From Actinomycetes bacterium (GTDB taxonomy: Bacteria > Actinomycetota > Acidimicrobiia > Acidimicrobiales > Palsa-688): a DNA stretch of 26,229 bases. Positions 7,939 to 14,511 of the stretch are shown here, piece after piece. Position numbers and translations under genes: made by a program. The stretch spans positions 1 through 26,229 of the forward strand of contig JAKAQB010000051.1 in the NCBI GenBank assembly GCA_021811865.1, in the 5' to 3' direction. The notes below the pieces were generated by a model that was not told where the DNA came from, ran no database searches, and saw nothing but the letters and a program-made list of their open reading frames with translations. Within the stretch, counting starts at the first letter, position 1, and each line of letters starts with the position of its first letter.

Positions 7939-9257
7939 CGGGATGCTGCCACAGTCGCTCCCCGGCGAGTGGGGGGCGTGGCGGCGGGCGGCAACCCAGA
8001 AGTCGCGCCGACGGCTTGGAGGAACCGGGCGGCCACGGCGCGGGCGCAGTCGGCTCGCGACAGGTGCTCGACGGTGTGGCGGCGGGCGTTGTCGCCCAAG
8101 CGCCGGCGCGCCACCGCGTCGTTGGCGAGCTCGAAGAGGGCAGCGGCCAGCGCCGCGGGCTGGCCGGGGGCCACGAGCAGGCCGGAGGTGCCGTGGCCGA
8201 CCACCTCGGGGATGCCGGCGACCGCCGTCGCCACGACGGGGAGGCCGCATGCCATGGCTTCCATCACCGAGTTGGGGATGCCGTCGCGGTCGCCGTCTGC
8301 GGTCACCACGCTGGCCTGCACGAACACGTCACCCCAGGCGTAGTGGCCGATGATCTCGGTCTGGGGCAGCGCGCCGGTGAAGGACAGGTGCCCGTCGAGG
8401 CCGAGGTCGGCGGCGAGCCCGGCCAGCCAGCCGCGGCCGTCGCCTCCGCCGACGATCCGGCACTCGAAGGCCGTCCCCATGTCCGCCAGGTCGCGCAGGG
8501 CGGCCAGCAGGTCGGCGTAACCCTTCTTCGGCACGAGCCGGCCGACGGCGAGGATCCGCAACGGCGCTTCCTCGGCCCGGGGAGCGCTCGGCGTGAAGCG
8601 CTCGACGTCGACGCCGTGGAGGGCGAGCACGATCTTGCCGGTGTGGGCGCGTACGGCGGGGTCCCAGTGCGACCGCACGGCGCGCTCGAGCTCGGCTGCC
8701 GCGCTTGCCGAGCAGGTCAGCACGAACGAAGAGTCCGCCACCTTGCGTGCCAGCAGGTCGGGGCTGGACAGGTAGAGGTCCTTCGCGTGGGCGGCGAAGC
8801 TGAACGGCACGCCGGTCAGCAAGTGGACGAAGTGGGCGACGCTCGCCGGGCCGTGGGCGAAGGCGGCGTGGATGTGGGCGGCGCCGATGCGCTCCACCTC
8901 GACGGCGAGGGCGCCGGCCTCGAGGAAGTGCCTGACGGTCGAGCGGTGCCGCCGGGCGATCGCGATGTGGGCGACCACTGCGAGCCAGCGTCGGGGCCGC
9001 CGCCGCAGCAGGGCGGCGTGGCTGCGCAGGAACCGCAGTTGGTTGCGGGCCGCCGACCCCCGGGGGCGGAGGTAGCCGACAGGGCTGCGCACCCTCGCCA
9101 CGTCAGGTTGGACCACCGCTTCGCCGGGGTCCGCGATGGAGTACAGGCGCAGCGGCACGCCGGCTTCCTCCAAGGCGAGGATCTCGTCGAGGATGAACGT
9201 CTCGGACAGCCTCGGAAAGCGCTTCGTGAGGTAGGCGAGCGGCGGTGTGCCGGTCAC
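7935..9257 (-). CDS. GT4-type glycosyltransferase (colanic-acid/exopolysaccharide type)
   Basis: A 440-residue glycosyltransferase. It opens with YLTKRFPRLSETFILDEI, a start typical of GT4 enzymes of colanic acid and other exopolysaccharide pathways (WcaL/AmsK-like). The donor domain has ILAVGRLVPKKGYADLLAA (about 235-253), RIVGGGDGRGWL, and the motif GIPNSVMEAMACGLPVVAT (326-344) with GIPEVVGHGTSGLLV behind it. The GTG at 9257 overlaps the preceding stop as GTGA and is followed directly by conserved sequence, so I prefer it to the much longer open frame upstream. The last 25 residues are Pro/Arg/Ala-rich and probably disordered. Confidence 0.9.
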   Translation of the reverse strand: MTGTPPLAYLTKRFPRLSETFILDEILALEEAGVPLRLYSIADPGEAVVQPDVARVRSPVGYLRPRGSAARNQLRFLRSHAALLRRRPRRWLAVVAHIAIARRHRSTVRHFLEAGALAVEVERIGAAHIHAAFAHGPASVAHFVHLLTGVPFSFAAHAKDLYLSSPDLLARKVADSSFVLTCSASAAAELERAVRSHWDPAVRAHTGKIVLALHGVDVERFTPSAPRAEEAPLRILAVGRLVPKKGYADLLAALRDLADMGTAFECRIVGGGDGRGWLAGLAADLGLDGHLSFTGALPQTEIIGHYAWGDVFVQASVVTADGDRDGIPNSVMEAMACGLPVVATAVAGIPEVVGHGTSGLLVAPGQPAALAAALFELANDAVARRRLGDNARRHTVEHLSRADCARAVAARFLQAVGATSGLPPAATPPTRRGATVAASR

Positions 9258-10459
9258 GCCGGCACCCGCGCCAGCCGGGCATCCCCGCAGGCGGCCCGAC
9301 GAAGGACCTCGACCACCCGCCGGCCGCCGTCGAGGTCGAGCGGGCGGCGGCGAGAGGGGGGACGGTCGGCGGTGGTGGCGACGGCGCCGGCGACCTGAGC
9401 GTCGAGCTCCTCGTGGTGGGGGTGGACCACGGTGACCAGGCCCCTCTCGGCGAACGCCCTGGCCCTGAGCAACTGCTCGTGTCGCGGCCAGACCCGGGGC
9501 ACGACGACCACGGGGACCTCCAGGGCGACCAGCTCGCACAGCGTGTTGTAGCCACCCCTGCTGACCACGCAGCGCGCCGCGCCGGCCATGGCGGTGATGT
9601 CCGGGACGTGCTCGACCATCCGCACGCCGGGCAGCGACCCTACGGTCTCGGCGAGGAGGTGCCGGTCGTCCCCGCTCATGAGCGGGCCGGTGCAGAGCAC
9701 GGCGTCGGCACCGATGGCGGCGGCGGCACGGGCGGTGGCGATCAGCACCTCCACGCCGTCGCCCCCGCCGCCGACCGTCCCGAACAGGTACCCCCGACCG
9801 CTCCTTGCGGGTTCCCCCTGGGGGACGGCCGGCCGGGCCGTGGTCCCGCCGGTCACGTAGCCGCAGAACTCGACGTTGGACACGAGCGGCTCGGGAAGCC
9901 CGTAGTCGCTGACCAGGTCGAACACGTCCTGCTCGCCGTAGACCAGCACCTGGTCGTAGGTCGAGGTGAGCGTCTCGTACACCCCCTGTGCCCCCCAGGC
10001 GGCCCGGACGCGGGCCGGCTCGTCCAGGATGTCGCGCAGGCCGAGGACGACGGCGGTGGCGGGGCTGCGCCGGCGGATCGTTTCGAAGACCGGCAGCAGC
10101 TCTCCCTTGACGCCGTGGGGGGCGTGGTCGACGAGCAGCACGTCGGGCCGCCAGCGCTCGACGATGTCGCACATGACCGCGCTCCGTGCCCGGCTGACCA
10201 GGGACATGCTGAGCCTGGGCTCGAGCGGGCGGTACTCGTCGGGACCGGTCTTGACGATCGGGGGCAGCTGGGCGCAGCGGAGGTCGGCGGGTCGCTCGAC
10301 GCGCTGCAGCACCGGAGACCCGGACGCGAGCACCACCTGCGGGCGGGCAGTCCCCCCGAGCAGTTGGCGGGCGATGACAAGGTTGCGTCTCAGGTGCCCG
10401 AGGCCGTAGCTGTCGTGGGAGTACAGCAGGACCTTTGAGAGCGGGTCGCGGGTGCTCAC
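9254..10459 (-). CDS. MurG-like (GT-B) predicted glycosyltransferase
   Basis: A 401-residue protein resembling the predicted glycosyltransferase family related to MurG/GT28. The N-terminus has VLLYSHDSYGLGHLRRNLVIA (10-30), matching the GxGHxxR acceptor loop. The middle has WRPDVLLVDHAPHG (103-116). The donor side has YLFGTVGGGGDG (224-235), VEHVPDITAMAGAARCVVSRGGYNTLCELVAL (282-313) and VPRVWPRHEQLLRA, the region that binds nucleotide sugar in MurG-like enzymes. The GTG at 10459 overlaps the epimerase stop as GTGA. No membrane segment is seen, so it is probably peripheral. It is unlikely to be MurG itself, because no cell-wall genes lie nearby; a role in the same glycan pathway is inferred from the operon. 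Confidence 0.85.
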   Translation of the reverse strand: MSTRDPLSKVLLYSHDSYGLGHLRRNLVIARQLLGGTARPQVVLASGSPVLQRVERPADLRCAQLPPIVKTGPDEYRPLEPRLSMSLVSRARSAVMCDIVERWRPDVLLVDHAPHGVKGELLPVFETIRRRSPATAVVLGLRDILDEPARVRAAWGAQGVYETLTSTYDQVLVYGEQDVFDLVSDYGLPEPLVSNVEFCGYVTGGTTARPAVPQGEPARSGRGYLFGTVGGGGDGVEVLIATARAAAAIGADAVLCTGPLMSGDDRHLLAETVGSLPGVRMVEHVPDITAMAGAARCVVSRGGYNTLCELVALEVPVVVVPRVWPRHEQLLRARAFAERGLVTVVHPHHEELDAQVAGAVATTADRPPSRRRPLDLDGGRRVVEVLRRAACGDARLARVPA

Positions 10460-11463
10460 GCCGGCTGCCTCTCCAGGCGCTCGATCCGATCCCGCACCCA
10501 GGCCACCTCACGGGCGAAGCCGGCGACGAAGGGCACCTCGGCTCGGAACCCGAGCAGTGTCCGTGCCCGGGTCAGCTCCGCAGCGGTGACGCGCACGTCG
10601 CCGCGCGCCGCAGGCTGGAGCTCGACGCGGACCTCGCCCGCGACGAGCCCGCGCAGCAGCTCGACGACGTCGAGCAGGCTGGTGCTGCTGCCGCCCCCGA
10701 CGTTGACCGCCAGGCCCGACACCGGGGCGTCGGCGGCGGCGACCGTCGCCCTGACGATGTCGTCGACGTAGGTGAAATCCCGCCGCTGGGAGCCGTCGCC
10801 GAGCAGTGTGAGGGGCTGGTGGCGGAGGGCCGCCTCGGCGAAGATCCGCAAGCCCATGTCGGGGCGCTGCTCGGGACCGTACACGGTGAAGTACCGCAGC
10901 GCCACGGCCTCGATCCCGGTGCCGGCGGCCGCGAGGCAGAGCCGCTCCGCTTCGAGCTTGGTGCGTCCGTAGGGCGAGATCGGAGCGGGGGGAGCGTCCT
11001 CGCGAAACGGTGTCGGTCCGTCGCCGTACACCGACGACGACGAGGCGTAGACCACCCGCCGCACACCCGCCGCCCGGCTCGAGGCGAGCAGCCGCTCCGT
11101 GGCGATCACGTTGTCGCGGACGTAGCGCTGCTCGATGCTGAAGCTGGGTCGTACGCCGGCGCGCCCGGCGAGGTGGAAGACGACTTCCGCCCCGGAGAGG
11201 AGGGACGGCAGATCCAGTTGCACGAGGTCGCCGGCGACGAGCGAGACCCCCGGCTCCCGTGCGAGCCGGGCAGCGCGCAGGAGCTTCTCGGTGGGGTCGT
11301 AGCTGTCGGTGAAGCCGTCAACGGCGAGCACGGACCAGCCCGCCGAGGTCAGGCCCCGGCAGAGCTGCGACCCGATGAACCCGGCGGCGCCGGTCACCAC
11401 CGCTCGACGCTGCCGGCCGCATCCCGCCGGCCCCGCCGGCGCTGCCTTCCCGTACCCCGTCAT
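10456..11463 (-). CDS. NAD-dependent sugar epimerase/dehydratase (SDR, GalE/UDP-GlcA 4-epimerase-like)
   Basis: A 335-residue extended short-chain dehydrogenase acting on nucleotide sugars. It has the NAD loop TGAAGFIGSQL (24-34), D49 for the adenosine ribose, HLAGRAGVRPSF (97-108), the Ser region ASSSSVYGDGP (140-150), catalytic Y165 and K169 in SPYGRTKLEAE, and the substrate loop RYFTVYGPEQRPDMG (190-204), followed by RRDFTYVDDIV. The RPDM word and the ugd gene in the operon point to a UDP-uronate or UDP-glucose 4-epimerase, but this is not certain. The ATG at 11463 has a strong site AAGGAGG four bases upstream. It is the first gene of the minus-strand operon, and its stop overlaps the next gene. 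Confidence 0.9.
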   Translation of the reverse strand: MTGYGKAAPAGPAGCGRQRRAVVTGAAGFIGSQLCRGLTSAGWSVLAVDGFTDSYDPTEKLLRAARLAREPGVSLVAGDLVQLDLPSLLSGAEVVFHLAGRAGVRPSFSIEQRYVRDNVIATERLLASSRAAGVRRVVYASSSSVYGDGPTPFREDAPPAPISPYGRTKLEAERLCLAAAGTGIEAVALRYFTVYGPEQRPDMGLRIFAEAALRHQPLTLLGDGSQRRDFTYVDDIVRATVAAADAPVSGLAVNVGGGSSTSLLDVVELLRGLVAGEVRVELQPAARGDVRVTAAELTRARTLLGFRAEVPFVAGFAREVAWVRDRIERLERQPA

Positions 11464-11485
11464 CTGACCTCCTTGTGCTTGCGGT

Positions 11486-11550
11486 TGCGTGAGGAGATGT
11501 TGCGGGCTGGTCATGACCACTGCGTGAGGCGACCGTGAGACTTCTCTCAC
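11486..11550. promoter_or_regulatory. Direct repeats CGTGAG and adjoining hairpin before the glycan operon
   Basis: TGCGTGAGG occurs at 11486-11494 and again at 11521-11529. CGTGAG recurs at 11534-11539, exactly 11 bases after the copy at 11523, and the arm GTGAGA (11535-11540) pairs with TCTCAC (11545-11550) around CTTC. Six-base direct repeats with 11-base period are the usual target form of OmpR/PhoB regulators, and such a regulator closes this operon. I could not pick a clear -35/-10 pair for the minus direction. Confidence 0.4.
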
Positions 11551-11684
11551 CGCGCGTAGGCGCCACCGCGCTGTGCGTGGGTCCATGACGCACGGCGCCC
11601 ACACCGGCACCGACTGGGACTCGAGCTCGGTGCGTTCGGTGGACCTCGGTGGAGAGCGAGCAGGAAAACCGACCGCAACGCACC

Positions 11685-11768
11685 GACCTCTGCTGCCAGC
11701 GAGCGGACCTCTGCTGCCAGCGAGCGGACCTCTGCTGCCAGCGAGCGGACCTCTGCTGCCAGCGAGCG
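11685..11768. repeat. Four perfect copies of a 21-bp tandem repeat
   Basis: The unit begins GACCTCTGCTGCC and ends AGCGAGCG. Copies lie at 11685-11705, 11706-11726, 11727-11747 and 11748-11768 with no mismatch between them. The array ends four bases before TAGAGT (11772-11777), a possible -10 element, so the last copy covers the -35 position of that promoter. Perfect identity points to recent expansion. There are no spacers, so it is not a CRISPR array. Confidence 0.9.
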
Positions 11769-11818
11769 GACTAGAGTCCGACCCCCGCCGGCACGGACGG
11801 CGAACCAGGAGGTTGCGG

Positions 11819-13513
11819 ATGTCCCCCCCTTCGTCCGGCCGCGGCAGGGTGGTCGCAGCAGCCGGCGCGCTCGTCGCCCTGATCGGATCCCTCGTGGCAC
11901 CCGCCGCCGCGGCCAGCTTGGCCGGGGACGGGCCGGCGGGCTTCTACTTCGCGACCGACAGCACCGGGGTGCCGATCGCCCCGTCCGGCCCGGCGCAGAC
12001 GCCGGCGGTGGGCGGGGCCTACGGCGGCTACATGGGCATGGCCGGCGATTGGGCCCGCTCCGCCGGGTGCGGTTCGTACCCCCAGGCTTGGTCGGCACAG
12101 GACGCCGCCGCCGCCCATAGGGACCACGTGGCCTACCACACCGGTGCCGGGGCCGGGGCCTACTGGTTCATGGGCGGCCCCGGCGTCGACCCACACTACG
12201 ACGGCTCGACGGCGGAGGCGGCGAGCTGGGGTCGCCAGCAGGCAGCCTGGGCCCTCGCGAGCATCCGGGGGCTCTCGCTGGACCAGCCGGTGCTGTGGAT
12301 GGATGTCGAGCTGCCGGGCAGCAGCGTGTTCGACCCGGTCGCCGACAACGGTTGGCTGGACGTCTACCGCAGCGCCTGCGATGCCCAGCCGACCGGGGCG
12401 CACGTCACCCCCGCCCTCGCCCGGGCCGAGCTCGATGGCTTCGCCGGGTACCTGGCGGCCAACTCCGCACTGGCGGCCGGGGTGTACTCGGACGCGGCGA
12501 TGTGGGCGACGATCTTCGGGACCGGCGCCGACGCCCGAGTCGCCAACCTGTACGAGTGGACCGCCAACGGCCAGGGGAGCAGCCTGCAGCCCCTGCCTCG
12601 GGGCTGGTGCCGTTCCGGCACGATGGACTGCGCGCAGTTCTTCGGCGGCATCACCACGTCGAGCCCCTACGCCGTGGCGTGGCAGTGGTCGGGTGGTGGG
12701 GGGGCCCGCAACGGGATCGGCGACTTCGACACCGTCGACACGTCCCGCTTGGTGGCCGCCTCCCCTGCCGGCGCCCGGCCCGCCGGTGAGCCCACGACGG
12801 TGGCGCTGGCCTCCTCGGCCACCGGCTACCTGGTCGTCAGCTCGGCAGGCAACGTGTTCGACTTCCACACGGCGTTCCACGGGTCCGAGGCCGGTCGGCG
12901 CCTACCCGCACCGGTGGTGGCGGCGGCGGTCGACCCGGCGACTGGCGGCTACTGGCTGGTGAGCTCCGCCGGCAACGTCTACAACCTCGGCGCCCCCTGG
13001 TACGGCTCCCTGGCGGGGCGGCGGCCGGGCGCTCCGGTGACGGGCATCGCTGCCACCGCGACCGGTTACCTCCTCACCACCACGAGGGGGAACGTCTACA
13101 ACTTCCACACGCCGTGGCACGGGTCGAAGGCCGGGGCCACGCTTCCGGCTCCGGTCGTCGGCATTGCCGCCGATGCCTCCACGGGCGGCTACTGGCTCGC
13201 CACCTCGGCGGGCGACGTCTACAACTTCCACGCGCCCTGGTACGGGTCGGCATGGGACCGGAGCCTTGCCCCCGTCGTCGGCGTCGCGTCCACCAAGTCG
13301 GGGTATCTGCTCGCCACGGCGGCGGGGAACGTCTTCGGCTACGACACCGCCTTCCACGGGTCGGCCACGGCGCTCCGCCTCCCGTCGCTGGTCGCCGGCA
13401 TCGGGGCGCAGACCGGCGGTGGTGGCTACTGGCTGGTCACCCAGGACGGTGACGTGATCGCCTTGGGCGCACCGTACGAGGGCCGGGCCCACACCGCCCC
13501 GGTCAGTGGATAG
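11819..13513 (+). CDS. Secreted protein: GH25-like lysozyme-fold domain plus six propeller-like repeats
   Basis: A 564-residue exported protein. A signal peptide (1-32, hydrophobic core VVAAAGALVALIGSLVAPAAAA) is followed by a TIM-barrel-like domain (about 40-312) starting GFYFATDSTG, with VLWMDVELPG (158-167; D162 and E164 recall the GH25 DxE pair) and ending YAVAWQWSGGGG...GDFDTVD, as GH25 muramidase-like domains do. Residues 330-564 hold six repeats of 38-41 residues, each with GY(L/W)L, a (S/A)xxGxVxxx core and (F/W/Y)(H/Y)G(S), alternating GYL and GYW types; six blades would suit a beta-propeller. Such repeats are common in secreted actinobacterial proteins. Wall hydrolysis is possible but unproven. 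The ATG at 11819 has AGGAGG six bases upstream. It is transcribed away from the glycan operon. Confidence 0.85.
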   Translation: MSPPSSGRGRVVAAAGALVALIGSLVAPAAAASLAGDGPAGFYFATDSTGVPIAPSGPAQTPAVGGAYGGYMGMAGDWARSAGCGSYPQAWSAQDAAAAHRDHVAYHTGAGAGAYWFMGGPGVDPHYDGSTAEAASWGRQQAAWALASIRGLSLDQPVLWMDVELPGSSVFDPVADNGWLDVYRSACDAQPTGAHVTPALARAELDGFAGYLAANSALAAGVYSDAAMWATIFGTGADARVANLYEWTANGQGSSLQPLPRGWCRSGTMDCAQFFGGITTSSPYAVAWQWSGGGGARNGIGDFDTVDTSRLVAASPAGARPAGEPTTVALASSATGYLVVSSAGNVFDFHTAFHGSEAGRRLPAPVVAAAVDPATGGYWLVSSAGNVYNLGAPWYGSLAGRRPGAPVTGIAATATGYLLTTTRGNVYNFHTPWHGSKAGATLPAPVVGIAADASTGGYWLATSAGDVYNFHAPWYGSAWDRSLAPVVGVASTKSGYLLATAAGNVFGYDTAFHGSATALRLPSLVAGIGAQTGGGGYWLVTQDGDVIALGAPYEGRAHTAPVSG

Positions 13514-13553
13514 GGCGCTGTCGTCCCCCGGGGAACGGTGGGATGCCCTCCGT

Positions 13554-13572
13554 GGCGGCGTGCGTCGCCGCC
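13554..13572 (+). terminator. Candidate hairpin after the secreted-protein gene
   Basis: GGCGGCG (13554-13560) and CGCCGCC (13566-13572) form a seven-base-pair GC stem with loop TGCGT, 40 bases after the stop at 13513. No T-tract follows, so termination here is only plausible. Confidence 0.3.
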
Positions 13573-13644
13573 AGCGAGCACGGGGGCAGCAGGTCGACGT
13601 CATCGCGACCCTATGCGGCATGGTCGGCTCCGCAGTGCGCGGGC

Positions 13645-13710
13645 GCCGCCGCCCCGCCCCGCCGCCGAGCCGCCCCCGCCCCGCCCCACCGCCGCCGCCC
13701 CCGCCCCGCC
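13645..13710 (-). other. G-rich tract on the minus strand, G-quadruplex-capable
   Basis: The plus strand is almost only C and G, built from CCGCC and CCCCGCC words. The minus strand therefore has many closely spaced runs of three to five G. It ends 11 bases before the TGATATATCA palindrome in front of gntR. Quadruplex formation is predicted from the pattern only. Confidence 0.6.
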
Positions 13711-13721
13711 TATCGTTGCGC

Positions 13722-13731
13722 TGATATATCA
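13722..13731. promoter_or_regulatory. TGATATATCA operator before gntR
   Basis: A perfect ten-base palindrome, strikingly AT-rich for this genome, 12 bases before the gntR start codon. The same or nearly the same sequence recurs after three promoters downstream (14459, 18816, 25986). Placement between promoter and start suggests that the regulator represses itself. A -35/-10 pair for gntR is not clear; TATCGT at 13711 is the best -10. Confidence 0.7.
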
Positions 13732-13743
13732 CCGGGGATTACG

Positions 13744-14448
13744 ATGAGTTGCGTGTCTGCCGTCAGCACCCGGCCCTCCGATCAGACGACCGGCTCCCTC
13801 GCGGAGCGGGCCTACTACGCCCTGCGGCACCGCCTGCTGACGCTGGCGATACCCCCGGGAGGGCTCATCCAGGAGGATCGCCTGTGCGCGGAGCTCGGCC
13901 TCGGGCGGACGCCGGTGCGCGAGGCGATCAAGCGCCTCGAGGCCGAGCACCTCGTCGTGGTGTACCCCCGGCGAGGCACCTTCGCGACCGACATGGACAT
14001 CGCCGACCATGCCCTCATCGCCGACGTCCGCCGCCACCTCGAGGCGCTCGCCGCCGAGCGGGCCGCCGAGCAGATGACCCGGTCCGACGAGGCTGAGCTG
14101 CGGTCCCTCCGGCGGGACATCGACGCGATCGACCCGGCGCAGCGCGACGCCCTCATGCTCCTCGACGGGCGCTTGCACCAGGCGATCTACAGGGCGACGC
14201 ACAACGCCTACCTCGAGGCGACCCTTGCCCAGTACTACAACCTCGCCCTGCGCCTCTGGTACGTGTTCATCGAGCGGCTGGAGGACGTGCACGGCCACGT
14301 CGAGGGCCACGCCGGCCTCGTAGACGCCATCCTCGCCCGCGACGGGGCCACGGCCCGGGCCCTCGCCGCCCGGCACGTGGAGGACTTCGAACGGGCGGTG
14401 CTCGAAGTCGAGCTCCAGACGATCCCCTTGACGCCCGGCCGGCCCTGA
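13744..14448 (+). CDS. GntR-family transcriptional regulator, FCD (FadR) subfamily
   Basis: A 234-residue DNA-binding regulator. The winged helix-turn-helix (about 18-82) has LAERAYYALRHRLL, IPPGGLIQEDRLCAELGLGRTPVREAIKRLE and VVYPRRGTFA, all hallmarks of the family. The all-helical FCD ligand domain (about 90-220) has D141 and H145 in DGRLHQAIYRAT, H189 and H211, the usual metal-site positions, so it probably binds a small carboxylate or similar effector. The ATG at 13744 has GGGGA eight bases upstream. It stands directly upstream of the dehydrogenase-ETF-transporter genes in the same direction, and the palindrome TGATATATCA found before it and before these genes is its likely operator. Most such regulators repress catabolic genes until the substrate is present. 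Confidence 0.93.
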   Translation: MSCVSAVSTRPSDQTTGSLAERAYYALRHRLLTLAIPPGGLIQEDRLCAELGLGRTPVREAIKRLEAEHLVVVYPRRGTFATDMDIADHALIADVRRHLEALAAERAAEQMTRSDEAELRSLRRDIDAIDPAQRDALMLLDGRLHQAIYRATHNAYLEATLAQYYNLALRLWYVFIERLEDVHGHVEGHAGLVDAILARDGATARALAARHVEDFERAVLEVELQTIPLTPGRP

Positions 14449-14468
14449 GATATACCACTGATATACCT
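14428..14468 (+). promoter_or_regulatory. Promoter and operator of the dehydrogenase-ETF unit
   Basis: -35 TTGACG (14428-14433), a 17-base spacer, -10 TATACC (14451-14456), then TGATATACCT (14459-14468), which matches TGATATATCA at eight of ten positions. GATATACC is repeated at 14449 and 14460, 11 bases apart. The -35 lies in the last codons of gntR, so the dehydrogenase has its own promoter. Confidence 0.65.
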
Positions 14469-14511
14469 CGCGCGCCGGGCCGCGGCGCACCGGGCAGGTT
14501 GGAGGACCAGC

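Larger units (their letters stand above)
11464..11818. other. Divergent intergenic region
   Basis: This 355-base region separates the minus-strand glycan operon from the plus-strand secreted protein. It holds the CGTGAG repeats near the epimerase start, an inverted repeat GTGCGT (11573-11578)/ACGCAC (11588-11593), the four-copy tandem repeat at 11685-11768, a possible -10 TAGAGT at 11772 and the ribosome binding site of the secreted protein. Open frames run through it in both directions, but none has a good start or recognisable content. Confidence 0.6.

Noticed and set aside
6799..9398. Long plus-strand open frames opposite the glycosyltransferase genes
   Set aside because: They mirror the codons of the minus-strand genes, which have complete family motifs and coupled starts; the plus-strand translations have none.
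11685..11768. CRISPR array
   Set aside because: The repeats are directly adjacent with no spacers and no cas genes are present.
11573..11818. Upstream extension of the secreted-protein frame through the 21-bp repeats
   Set aside because: A start there would put about 80 residues before a perfect signal peptide, while the ATG at 11819 has AGGAGG at ideal spacing. The repeats are therefore read as non-coding.
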